Shown in pieces: positions 23,544 through 35,400 of a stretch of 64,000 bases of DNA. The DNA lies in assembly GCA_023374045.1 (NCBI GenBank), contig CM041777.1, forward strand, positions 458,546,251 through 458,610,250, given 5' to 3'. The stretch comes from Limonium bicolor (lineage: Eukaryota; Streptophyta; Magnoliopsida; Caryophyllales; Plumbaginaceae). Position 1 is the first letter of the stretch, and every line of letters starts with the position of its first letter. A program made the translations under genes and the position numbers. The notes under the pieces are model-generated. The model worked only from the letters and a program-made list of their open reading frames with translations, was not told the DNA's origin and did no database searches.

Positions 23544-23589
23544 ACATTCATTACTTAAACTGGTTTGTTACATTATGTAACTACTAAAA

Positions 23590-23829
23590 TGCATATATAA
23601 CAACTCCAAATCCAAAAGACTACTTCAATACTAAATCAGGTCCATTAAAATCCCACCATCAACTACAAACTACATCAGCAACAACCACAAACATAGCAAT
23701 CACTACAATATGCATAAATAACAACTCCAACTCCACAAGACTACTTCAATACTTAATTAGGTCCATTACAATCCCACCATCAACTACAAACTAGATCGGC
23801 TTAAAAATAATCAGAGCAATCACTACAAC
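23590..23829. repeat. Tandem duplication of about 118 bases
   Basis: 23590-23706 and 23711-23829 are imperfect direct copies (ATAACAACTCCAA, AAGACTACTTCAATACT, ATCCCACCATCAACTACAAA). The second copy holds the 3' end of the GRF gene. The first lies just downstream of its stop. Confidence 0.85.
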
Positions 23830-24162
23830 TACTGCACAGATACTCATAAAAAACCTAGGGAATCCAGCATTGTGACTACCTCTTAGTGTATGAAGAAACG
23901 TTTTCAAATCTCTCAACTCCTGTCTAAGATCTTTGATCTCTTCGAGTACCTTCAACACATCAACGTTGGGGCCATTCACCTCTTCACCATACCAGCTGTT
24001 GCTCAATAGGTGTCTGTTCAGTTCCCCTTCATGCCACCATTTGAATAGGCCATAATGACAGTCACAATGATAGAACAACTTTCCAAGATTCTCTACAGTT
24101 AAGGCAATGTGCAGCTTCACATTCCTAGTGCACTTGCACTTCATATTAGCGAATGTGAACAA
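23791..24162 (-). CDS. GRF-type zinc finger protein with coiled coil and C-terminal membrane segment
   Basis: 123 codons. Residues about 8-48 match the GRF zinc-finger pattern: CKC, then about 20 residues, then FYHCDCHYGLFKWWHEGE. GRF fingers bind zinc and often single-stranded nucleic acid. A charged helix follows (VLEEIKDLRQELRDLKTFL, likely coiled coil), then a hydrophobic tail (FFMSICAVVVVIALIIF) that looks like a single membrane anchor. Small plant genes with this layout are common, often in many copies next to transposons. The start is the first ATG; a second in-frame ATG is six codons later. It could be a live gene, a recent duplicate or part of a transposon. Confidence 0.65.
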   Translation of the reverse strand: MFTFANMKCKCTRNVKLHIALTVENLGKLFYHCDCHYGLFKWWHEGELNRHLLSNSWYGEEVNGPNVDVLKVLEEIKDLRQELRDLKTFLHTLRGSHNAGFPRFFMSICAVVVVIALIIFKPI

Positions 24163-26198
24163 GCTCTCGCTGTTTCAATTGTTTAATGAAGACATACTAC
24201 AACAGACATTGCATTGATCAGGACCAGAACAACAGGTCAATTATGCTCAGACCACAGATTTGTCATCATTGCTTATGAAAATGGTGAACTCAGATATAGA
24301 GCACTGGCCCATCATCATAGCTATTACATAAATATTGTAGTATCATCACCATATATGTAATAACCTGCGTTTCTCGTTGTAGATTTTCTAATGTTTCAGT
24401 TTATGTTGTCTTTCGTATTTGGTGTCTTCTAGTATTTAGGGACAGCTGGGGCATTGAATTACAAGAGAGGGCTAAGGAGGTCATTTTCTCTCCCTTGTTA
24501 TTTTGGTAAGGTATTATTAATGAAAAGAAGACTCATTTTCTTTTTACAATTCCCGATCAGTTTTCTTCATCGACATGTGTTTATCGACAGTTTGACCGCT
24601 TCCTCTTCTCTCTCAATTCCCTGGTGTGAGTTCCAATTGTTGTGCTGCGTTCCTTGCTGATTTTTCTGCTGCTGCTTGGACTGTTCCTCCTCGGACAGTG
24701 TTCAGGTTTGTAATCTATGGAATTTTGGTGGTTTCATTCTTGATTTGGGGAGGAGCAGTTTTCTGATTTTTGGTTGCCATTGTTGATGAATTCAGTGGTG
24801 CTTTGTGCGTCTCCTCTACTGTGTTCCGTTCGTCTAGTTGCCGACATCGTTTGGACTGTTCCGACTCTGCAAATTCGATGTAAGTAGGGGATGGAATCTT
24901 GGTTGTTTGCTTACCCTCGGGGACTGGATTGATTCTCATTTTCTGGACCGATATTGTGATGCATTTGTGTGATTTTACATTGGATTTGCGTTGTTAATCA
25001 AGTGGTTAAACCCCCGAGGGTACTGTTTTGTGTTTCTACAAATTTGGGTGAGTTTGGGACTTGATTTTGTGAATTTTCGTGTCTCTGTTTCAATCGACGA
25101 ACTGTCTGCTTTGTGCCATCCGAACATGCGTCCGAACTTGTAAGTTCGGACGTGTCGTTGGGCGTGCTTCTGATTTCTGGATTTTGAAGCCTCTGAACTT
25201 CTTTCCAAACTTTGAAGTTCCGAAAGAGTGCGAGGACAGTTTTTAATTCTGAACTTTGACATGTGTCCGAACATGCAAGGTCAGACGCAAGTTCGGACAC
25301 GACGACATTTTGTTTTCTGACTCTCGACTTATGTTCGAACTTTGATGTTCGGACGTAAGTTCGGACATAACGTTTCCACGAGATTTCAACCTCTTGACTA
25401 CGTCTGAACTTGATGCTCAGACGTAAGTTCGGACATTGGCTTTTTCGCGACTTCTGATTCTCGGCCTCTGTCCGAACATGCATGTTCGGACACGCCTCTG
25501 TTTTTGTGTAACTTTTCCGTTTCAGCTCCGATTTGAATTCCTTTGTGGGGTTGGATTCCCCTATCAGTGTACAAGCTTCCTATGCTATTTATATGCATTT
25601 TTATGCACTTGAGATCTGTATTATGAACTTATTATTTTGGGACCTAGTTACATTGCTTCTGAGCCTTGGATAGTCGGTCGGGATGTCCCGTAGCATGCTG
25701 TGCAGGAATTCCTTCTGATTAAGCTCCTTAGGGTCTCCCTTAAGACATTATTTGACTGACGGGTCTGTTAGCTGAATCTACGGCTTCTGTTGTGGGATCT
25801 TCTGATCCATAGGATGTTATGTGAGTCCTTCTATTGTGCTAGCGTGTATCTAGTGTCCCGCCTTTTGTCTCTGATTCTGAAAGTCCGACTGTGATTTTGA
25901 TTTAGTATTCTACTCTGATTTCTTATCCGTTGTTATTGTTCTGTCTATTTACGAATAGCATGCACTTCCCTCTGCTTATGCAAACTTCTACTTTTGTTTT
26001 GAGTGGGCTTCCTTGAGGACGTCCACTGCTTACTGGGCTGTGTAGCTCACCCTTTACTCTTATGCAGATTGAGCTCGTGGGATCTTCTATCCTTATTCCC
26101 TTTGGGAGCTTTGTTTACGCCTAAGCTTCAGTTAGACATTTGTTCTGTTTTGCGCATTAGATGCTTTGGGATTTATGTAGCCTTCGGTCCTACTCCTT
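24163..26198. other. Unassigned sequence with palindrome array, probably retroelement-derived
   Basis: No gene recognised. Plus-strand leader-like pyrimidine stretches occur at 24460-24640. An array of GTCCGAAC...GTTCGGAC palindromes at 25118-25492 resembles those in LTRs A and D, so part of this stretch is likely an old LTR. TGTAATAACCTGCG at 24356 looks like an LTR end, but no partner end was found. The rest, 25500-26198, shows only short frames. Confidence 0.4.
25118..25492. repeat. Palindrome array, unassigned region
   Basis: At least five imperfect palindromes with arms such as GTCCGAACTTG/AAGTTCGGACG and GTCCGAACATG/CATGTTCGGAC, separated by about 60-70 bases. Confidence 0.85.
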
Positions 26199-26452
26199 TG
26201 ATAAGTCGGAAATTATCTGAGTTTACTAGGCTAATTCATGCTTAATTATCACATACATTAGACATTAACTTCCCTCTTTAATGCTTTATTTACACTTTAT
26301 TGTTAAATTGTCTCCAATGATCGATTTGATATGTTTTCAAGATAAAATGCTCAACAAGTGCTTAAATGAAGATTTTAGAGGTTGAGGCAACAAGTGGAAG
26401 TCGAACCAGAGTTAAAGGCTGAATTTCATCTACTACTGCCGTGTTTTATTGA

Positions 26453-26634
26453 TGGTCCGGTTTGTATCCTACTTTGTAAACCCGGACCATCTCGTCGAAG
26501 ATCTCTCTGCCTAGTTTCAGATGTGGTCCGGGTTTGCGTACTTGTTTGCAAACCCAGACCATCCTCAAGCGAGAACCTTCTGCCGAGTTTTAGTGGTGGT
26601 CCGGGTTTGCGTACTTGTTTGCAAACCCGGACCA
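26453..26634. repeat. Three palindromes in U3 of element F
   Basis: Three copies about 75 bases apart, with arms like GGTCCGGGTTTGC and GCAAACCCGGACC. The third is nearly perfect. They sit 100-290 bases upstream of the TATA box. Confidence 0.88.
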
Positions 26635-26739
26635 ATATAAGCGGAGCACCGGAGATCTGTTTCGAAATAACTGAGTTTTATTATTTATCTTAAGTGCCGC
26701 GTGTATAAAGGAAGAGATAAAAGATAGAATTCTCATTCT

Positions 26740-26747
26740 TATAAAAG
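26740..26747 (+). promoter_or_regulatory. TATA box of element F LTR
   Basis: TATAAAAG in the plus direction, followed by about 0.9 kb to the LTR end, suitable for R and U5. Confidence 0.6.
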
Positions 26748-27671
26748 GAGAGGCTTGCCAACGTGAGAGATATGCTTGGATACACCACAAATTGTCATGA
26801 TACAACAGAGAGAATAGCATAGTTTGAGATTTGTTCTGATCGAGAGTTTGGAGAAGAGCGGAGAAGAGAGTTCAACATGGAGACTTCACCAGAAGTCTCA
26901 GAACAGAGTTTCTTCTTGTTTCTTTATTACTACTAACTACAGTTTTGCTTATTGTAATCATGTCAATGGCTGAGTAGTTCCTTAGATTCCGGTTTGCTAT
27001 GTATCCCTAAATTGACTATTTCTGTTCCTTTGTGATTTACTGCAATTCTATTGAGTAAAGTTATTTTCCTTGCTTAATTCTTTCTTTAATCGTTATAATC
27101 TGGCCAATTATAAAGATTAGTATTTGTTAGCTTATATGTGACGACTGCGGCTTTCATTGAATACAGGAAAATACCGGTTAGTTTAGAGACGGTAATTCCT
27201 CTATTTGCTAATTGACCGATAATCTAGATTGTTCTTAAGGCGGTTAGTAAACAGTGGTTTGTAATGAGAGTTAGAATTCGGTCTTTGCTAACTAGAATTT
27301 GCTAAGCGGGAGAGCGAAGGTAAATTATCTTTGTTCTAGGGTTTTACTCAGAATTGTCTTGGAAATCACTTAGGGATAGGAATTACAGATTTAAGGAGAA
27401 GTAGTAAACCGGATTTCTTTCCCAATCAGTTCAAAACAATATTTTCTTGCTTTTTACTGTTTTACAATCTGTTTACAGTTTTTATTTATTATCAAATCAA
27501 ACCCCCAATTTCCTGTGTTAATTTGTTATTTAGCCTTTTATTTCTTTTCGTTTAGTAAAGATTTAAACTAGACATCGCCTCCTCTGGTTCGATACTTAGG
27601 GAATATTCTCTATTAAAACTTGCTAGAATTGACCGGTACACTTGCTGTTAGTTATTATCCCAACAAGTTTT

Positions 27672-27689
27672 TGCCGCCGTTGCCGGGGA
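27672..27689 (+). other. Primer binding site (Asp tRNA type) of element F
   Basis: TGCCGCCGTTGCCGGGGA matches the Athila-type primer site TGGCGCCGTTGCCGGGGA with one change. Seven bases separate it from the LTR end, similar to element E. Confidence 0.85.
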
Positions 27690-27802
27690 GGCACGGTTAT
27701 TTAGTTTAGTCTTTATTTTTCGTTATTTATTTTTGTTTATCTTATTTTAGTTAATTTTATTTTGTTAGTTTATTTGTGTTTTATTTGTTCAACGTGTGTT
27801 TG
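27690..27802 (+). other. Element F leader, first part
   Basis: T-rich untranslated leader interrupted by element D. Its last five bases, GTTTG, are the target duplication repeated at 43017-43021. Confidence 0.8.
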
Positions 27803-30432
27803 TGTAACACCGTGGATTTTACCTCAAATGATAGCTTAAGAAAATACAAATCCAACGACGCAAACAGAAGTCAAAACGGAGCTTGAACGAACAAGTTATG
27901 GTCAAAACAGCACCCTGTCCGAACTTGTGTCCGTACATCAACGTTGAGACACAAGTCGAGACTTCATAAATTAAAATCAGACAGATGTCTGAACATCGAA
28001 GCTCGGACGGATGTTCGGACGCTTTCGGAAATCAGATACGCGTAAAGTCCGAACATGTGTCTGAATCTTTGGCATTCGGACATAAGTCGAAGCAAAACCA
28101 GAGAAAATAGATGGGTGTGTCCGAACGTTGATGCTCAGACAGATGTCGGACACAACCAAATGACGAAATCCTTTGAAAACTTTCGGGGCCTGTCCGAACA
28201 TGGATGTCCGGACGGACCTTCGGACAGGTCCTTAAATGCAGTTTTTAAAACATAAACAGACCCAAAAACCACCAAAACACTTATATAACCATAACAACAA
28301 TATGAAAGAGACATTTAAATGGAAAATGTTGCCAAATAAGTACCTCGTCACAAAGCTCAAACTCCATAAGGTCAATTCGTAAACTGTTAAAAATACTTAT
28401 TAGTAACCACCATAACGAATGTAATCTTAAAAAAGCAGCGGATTCAAAAACCTCCGGGGCATTATCGCCACACCCAATCCCCATTGGTGCTCAGGCTAAA
28501 GAACTAAATACCTCAAAACAAATGTTAATTCAACTTACGCAGAAGCTAATCAAACCAAAATAAATCCTTTGAAAACGTCACAATACTTCTATAACATCGT
28601 AATTCAGACATTGTCTCAATAACTCCTTATTCCTATGCTATGTGATTCACTGTCCCAATCCCCAAACTTAGTCGTCCATACCACGATCATAAAACATAGA
28701 CAAAAACACAGAAAGGATCGCACAAATCAAAAAAACTGAGAGTAAAGACTATCTCAATCCGTAAAATACGTTTTAGAACCTCATTTACCGTTTACCAATC
28801 AGAGAGGAATAATTGGTGAACATTAGACGAATTTCAAGAATCCAAAACAACATTTAAAATCACAACAGGGAGCTTTCATCAGGAGATCACCACAATACCA
28901 AACACGGGGTCACCTATGGGACCCCAAACAAGAGGACAGTCACCTATGGGACCGTCAAACAACCACCTCACCCTAAGTCCTTAAGTGTGCACACCCCCTA
29001 TGAGACAGCAGTAACATAGAGTATCAAATGGCTTAACTGCAACAATGTGTGCAGCGTAAATAATAACAATCATGGGGAGCTCCTATGGGCTCCCGAATAA
29101 TAGAATACAACCTGTGAAAGACTCCCAAAATCTAGAATCAAAAACCACAGCACAAACCAATTGCTCAATTCAAATCGTGGGAACAATCCCCAATCTCCAA
29201 AACGCAATCGTCACAAAAGCACAGCGGAACCCTTTTCCAATATTTTGTAAAACCACAGTCAAATTCATTGAGCATAGAATTTACCTGATAAATCAATTCA
29301 CCTCAACAGTCTATCACCTCAGGATTAGTAGAAGCACTCGTCGGCGTAATTGGAGTCTAGATATATATATATATATATATATAACCAGCAATCAGACGCT
29401 ACTAGTCACAATCGAATAAATAAATAAAACTACCAAGCAGAAATACTTTACCCAGTCGAATTCCTAATTGGCACCAAGGGAAATGCTCCAGCAAAGGTAG
29501 AATGGAGAACGTGAATTTGAGAGCTCAAGAAAGAAGATGCGTGAATAAAGTTTGGGAGAGCAAAAGCGTAGAAGCGCCGTGATGAGGGTGAAGCGTAGTG
29601 GTGAAGATCGTGATATAAATAATAAATTATAGGAATAAGGGAAATCAGTATTGTTAAGACAAATTAATAATCATTCATTTTAAAATAAAGAGTTAAATAG
29701 TTATGGAACTCAAATAGTTTAGAAAAGAAAATATAAATAAATAGTTAAATTTATACAACAACATAACGTTTGAGAAACATCAGGATGGAGTCAAACCCTC
29801 TACAACTTCTTCTTCTTAGAAATTCGGGAATAACTTTCATAATTTGGAATTTGTTGAGAAAATAGATCGTTGTAACAAGATGAGAGAGAGAGTATAATAG
29901 GGAATCATTTATTAACCATTTATTCGAAATAGAAAGGAGATTGGAATGAAAATAAATTAGATAGAATAGGATAGTAATTCTAGTGAGAGGTTATCATAAC
30001 GATAAAGGAGATTCTAGAATTCTAATAACAACAAAATCAAGAGAAGGATTTATTATTAAACTAAGGAAGTCAAAAGGGATTTGAACTTTTTGTAATTAGA
30101 AATAATTTATAACGGGAAGTAAAATCGAGTTTGGATTCTACATTAAAACACCCAATTAAATGCAAATTAAATTAGGAACACACATTCAAAGACTTTCAAA
30201 CAACGTTGACACATTGAAGAGGGGTCGAAATAATATTTTAAATAATAGTATCATCAATGACAATATGCGAATTAAGGATTTGGGACTGTAGACAATCGCG
30301 GATATTTTAGGAATAAGAATAACCTAATGAAGAAATATAGCTAATTTCCTCAGGCCACTATGATACTAACCTCAGTCACATTAATCAAACTATATGCTAT
30401 ATCATTCCTAACCTGCAATTCCCGGCTTTTCA
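27803..30432 (-). mobile_element. Element D LTR, left (3' LTR)
   Basis: TGTAACACCGTGG to GGCTTTTCA, 2630 bases. It pairs with 40418-43016 and shows more base substitutions than the family A LTRs, so D is older. The flanking duplication GTTTG is exact. It contains a palindrome array near its left end and an (AT)n run at 29361-29383 that is longer than in the other LTR. No gene. Confidence 0.95.
27913..28229. repeat. Palindrome array in left LTR of element D
   Basis: Five imperfect GTCCG...CGGAC palindromes. The one at 28058-28082 is inverted relative to its counterpart at 40673-40696 in the other LTR. Confidence 0.9.
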
Positions 30433-30450
30433 TCTCATCCCCCTTAAAAG
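30433..30450 (-). other. Polypurine tract of element D
   Basis: The minus strand reads CTTTTAAGGGGGATGAGA, directly next to the LTR end at 30432. Confidence 0.85.
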
Positions 30451-30520
30451 AAAGCTTCGCCCTCGAAGCTAAAACTCATCCTTACAGCGAAAAGTGTGAA
30501 CTAGGTACTGACTGAAATGG

Positions 30521-32403
30521 TTACCTGATCGAAGAGCTGGGGTACTTCTTCCTCATCTCCTCCTCCACTTCCCACTTGGCCTCCTCCGTCCCATGATTTG
30601 ACCATAAGACCTTGACCATGCGGGTGGACTTCGATCTGGTCTCTCTGGTCTTAGTATCCATGACTCTGATGGGATACTCCTCGTAAGAGATTATGCTCTA
30701 GCTCCAAGACCTCTGGTTGCAACACGTGTGAAGGGTCGGGGACGTACTGCTTCAGCTGGGATACATGAAAGACGTTGTGAACCTTCTCCAGCTCATAAGG
30801 AAGCGCCAGACGGTATGCCACCTCTCCAATCCTCTCTAAGATCTCGTAAGGTCCAAAGAATTTGGGACTGAGCTTCTCTTTCTTCCCGAATCTGGTTACC
30901 CCTCTCACAGGAGATACCTTCAGGAAGACTCTGTCCCCCACCTCGAACTCAACCGGTCTGCGCTTGAGGTTTTCATAGGACTTCTGCCTGTCCTGAGCTG
31001 CCTTCATCCGACTCTGGATCACTCGAACCTGCTCCATAGTCTCCTTAATCAACTGTGGCCCCAAAACAACAGTCACTAATGTCGCTCCAACACAACGGTG
31101 TCCTGCACTTCCTCTCATACAGGGCCTCATAGGGAGCCATCTTGATGCTGGTGTGGTAACTGTTGTTGTACGAAAATTCCACCAAGTGTAACATATCAGC
31201 CCATGAACCCTGGAAGTCCATCACACATGCTCGAAGCATGTCCTCCAAGGTCTGGATGGTTCTCTCGGTCTGGCCATCAGTGGCTGGATGAAAAGCAGTG
31301 CTCAACTTCAGCTTCGTGCCCATCGCCTTCTGAAATTGCTGCCAGAAATGGGCTAAGAATCTCGAGTCTCTATCTGATATGATGGTCTCGGGAACTCCAT
31401 GGTATCTCACTACATTCTTGGTGTAGGCATCCACGAACTGACTCATGGACCACGTTTCTTCATGGGTATGAATCGTGCAGACTTAGTGAGTCGGTCCACT
31501 ATCACCCAAATCTGATCGACTCCTCTCTCGCCGGTGGTAAACCCATCATGAAGTCCATGGAAATGGAGTCCCACTTCCACTTTGGGACCTCCAGCGGCTG
31601 CAATAAACCTCCTATCCTTTTATGCTCGAACTTGACCTTCTGACAGGCAAGGCACTTCGATACGTACTCTGCCACCTCCCTCTTCATCTTAGGCAACCAA
31701 AACATCCTCTTCAAGTCTTTATACAATTTGTCACCACCAGGATGGACCGAATAGGGAGTATTGTGGGCCTCCCTCATCAGTCTCTCCGTTACCTCAATAC
31801 ACCCCGAGGCACACACCATCGGCCTCTGAATCTCAAGCTGCCATCACCGTGGATCTCGAAGCCCTCTGCTTCATATTAAGTTCATTCTGGGTGAAGATGT
31901 ACATGAGGCTCTTGTGGTCAGTGTAGATCTTGCAGGTGACACCGTAGAGGTAGTGCCTTCAGATCTTAAGGGCGAAGACTACTGCTGCGAGCTCTAAGTC
32001 ATGCGTCGGGTATCGGGTCTCATATTCCTTCAGTTGTCTCGATGCATAGGCTATGACTTTCCTGTGCTGCATCAAGACACACCCCAAGCCATACTTAGAA
32101 GCGTCGCTGAAAACCTCGAATCCGTCTGTCCCTGAGGGCAAGGTTAACACTGGGGCTGTGGTCAACCTCTCCTTCAACATCTGAAACGCCTTTTCGCAAT
32201 AATCGTCCCACTGAACTTGTTACCTTCTTCATGAGGTTTGTGAGGGGCCTAGCAATCTTCGAGAAATCCTTCACAAATCTTCGGTAGTAACCTGCTAGAC
32301 CCAGGAAGCTGCGAACCTCTGTCAGGTTGCTCGGTCTTGGCCACTCTTTTACTGCTTGGATCTTGGCCGGATCCACTGAGATCCCCTTCTTAGTAACGAT
32401 GTG
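30521..32403 (-). pseudogene. pol: Element D pol, 3' part (RT end, RNase H, integrase, chromodomain)
   Basis: Reads from the conserved RT region after the FLGH motif ([29 protein letters not shown]) through RNase H ([18 protein letters not shown]), the integrase zinc finger (HPGGDKLYKDLKRMFW), the core (SDRDSRFLAHFW, HPATDGQTERTIQ), the GPY region and a chromodomain (VLWSNHGTEEAKWEVEEE), ending at TAA 30523-30521. It is interrupted at its 5' side by the family C LTR. Several frame breaks and missing stretches exist, for example near 31050, 31490, 31850 and 32190. The same gene continues at 37632. No AlkB exon is present in D. Confidence 0.9.
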
Positions 32404-35400
32404 TGTAACACCCCTACTCTATTCGGCTCCTAATCAACTTAATTAACAATGTAATCGCAACGGTAATCTCAACAATTGTACTACTGGTGTCACCATTCTT
32501 ACTCGCCCATACGGGTAATAACGTGCCTACGAAGTAATCTTAAATACGAAACATTTTCCCACAGTGACAACAAGAGATAGATCTAAACTTCCCAGACCAA
32601 GATAAAATACATTCACAGTGAGCTTTCTAAGTATCCAAAACCTATACCACGTTTCTAGGTTCGTATCCAAAATGCAACAGTGCATGTTCAAATAACTGTA
32701 ATCAAACTACCCAGCGTGTCACTCTCTTTGGCCGACACCGGAAGCTGCATACCTGCAAAAATGGTTGTTTGTGGTATGAAATCAGCCCCGACTGAGTATG
32801 TTATTACCTGACTGTCACGCACCCTCGGACCACTCAGTTATTTGGTCGAGAGCATGCATTCCTTTCCATACAAATAGTTTAATGTTAAAACTGTAAACAA
32901 CAATGTATATTTTGCAGTAAACTCAAATAACAACACGGACAGCCCCCGGCTTCACACATCGCATCGTAATAACCACTGAAAGCGTTACAACGCTTACATG
33001 AGTACAGAGACTCCATTCCAACAAACACTTAATAGTTCATAATTGAGTTCAGTGATACTCACCCGACCAAACAATCCACCATAATCCACTCATGAGTACG
33101 GCGACTCGACACAACCAGTTCACAACACAAATATGAGCACAAGGGCTCGTTCAACCAAATCCACCAACATACCATACATAACCACAAAGCACAACCAAAG
33201 AACAACAAGGCGAAACAACGAGAGTTATAAACGAGTATGAACTCTCATCTTTGGCATGCACGCCAAAATAATGTTCGCCTAATGTACGAGTTAATATAAT
33301 CGTTCGTAATTGTTCAGTCATGTCTAATGACAACGTCTCATTAGAACGACGTGTCTCTAAGTTACCCATCTCAAATGGCGGGTCACACACGGCAGTAGCC
33401 ACTCCAGCGGTAGAGTCTCCACCGACGAACCATCTGTAGTCCGTTGGAAATTTATCCAGATACTTACGGTTACCACACGGTACCCTAGTATCGTTAATGG
33501 ATCACAGTTCACAGAAAGAGCCACGTCCTCTGATAAACTGACCTATACCATCGCATTTGTTTTATTATTTTTCCTAACACAACAGACTAAGGTCGTTAGT
33601 CCAATCCTGAGTATGTCGACTCGGGATCCAGTGTTAGATACGAGAGCGGCGTTAAAGAGGCCAATGCTCCGTATATAAGTCTCAGATAATATATATATAT
33701 ATATATATATCTTATTGTCTTAATGCTACAACGTTTTTCTTACGTTCCTATATTACACATATAAGATAGCATCATTGCCGCTAGTTCGTTTTATAATGTG
33801 TTCATATATACGAACTGTACTGTTATCGTGCAACAGTAATAATAATAAGCAGCATTAATATACAACTCAAGCATATTAATTCACACAAGCAGACATTCAA
33901 TCTTAACACAGATTTTCACACAATGTCTGAACTGAGGAAATCCTCAGAGACAATCAAGCCACATAAATAACATACTGTTCACCCGGATTGTATTACGGTG
34001 GAGTATGAATCAGCAAGATCCTATGCTCCGTGTGTCGTCTCTAGCAGTCTAAACAACACATAATGCTACTGATTAGCATCCCGTATAACAATACAACTCT
34101 ACGGTACCCCGTACCGTCACTAATACCTCCCGGTTAATCCCCGTTATAAACTGTCAATGTTTGTCGGGTTTTCGGCTTAACTCGAGATTGGTAAACGTTT
34201 TATTACATGCGTAGTCTTGCCTTGTATATTAATATACTTATTGTTGAACTTTGTTATCGCATGTAACTTAATGTATATTTGTATATCGTATAGTTTGTTT
34301 CTTTATTGCATGTATGATCCTTTGTCATGCACTATACATCTCACCTTAGTATTTATTTTTCCAAGGTTTGTCTCTCTTTTTTTTTTTCAATGTGGTATTC
34401 ATATGCAAACAATACTTTTGAATCATATAAATCCTTATTATCCCATGTAAACTTCTTAACATTAGAATTCCATATCCAATGTTTATAATTCCTTCCTCTT
34501 CATCTATTATCATTTTAATTATGATAATTTATAGTTATTGAACCATGTCACCATAACATATTTTATTTATATACATGTATTATGGAACTATTCATTACAT
34601 GGTAAGTCTTATAATATATATTCATTCTTTTTAATCTTTACTTCCTATATTATAAATGTTATAACTATAACATTAAAAACCATATTATAAATTTCATTCA
34701 AAAATATTAATATTTCCGAACAGTACCTATCTTTCTTAAGTATTTACAAAATCCACCACACATTTTACATAATGTTATATTATAGTTAAATAACATGTAT
34801 TTTGACATTTATGTCATTAAAACAATTATAACCTATAGTTATATATTGTTATAAAATACCATACAGCACTAAAAACTCTCGGTATTAATTAATTCCCACC
34901 AAACTTCCATAATTTACAAATCAACCCCAAATTATATTTCCTTGTTACACTTATAGTAATACCTTATATTATAATCCTTATTCCTTAACATAATTATAAC
35001 CCATGGTTATATTTTCTCAAAATAACCGAACAGACCCCATGGTCTATTTAAATTTAATTTCCACCACTTAACTTCTTATAATCACCAAATAACCCCATTT
35101 AATAACATATAGTTTCTAATATCACCAACACTATATATTATACATATATCTTCATAAAACTTCATATATAATTCCAAAATTACCAAACTATACCAAAAGG
35201 TTATAAATATCATTATTAACCTTATACTTTCTCTAAATCTCGGTTTCACCACATATGTTACCCATTTGTAACAATTTATGAAATATCTTATATTATACTC
35301 ATATAATTCAATAAACTCCAAATTTAACCAAATCAACTTCTAAAAATTCCTAATAACCCAAGGTTTGTACTAAACTCCATTTAGTACCCCAAGTTTTCGA

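Larger units (their letters stand above)
26199..27665 (+). mobile_element. 5' LTR of Athila-like element F
   Basis: Ends CCCAACA at 27665, directly before an Asp-type primer binding site. The likely start is TGATAAGTCGGAAAT at 26199, which resembles the start of the element E LTR on its own strand (TGATAAGCGAGAAAT). A plus-strand TATAAAAG at 26740-26747 fits plus orientation. Three palindromes lie upstream of it in U3. The right end is firm; the left end is inferred. Confidence 0.75.

Noticed and set aside
26003..26245. 80-codon plus-strand frame
   Set aside because: No recognisable domain, unusual composition, and it runs across the start of the element F LTR.
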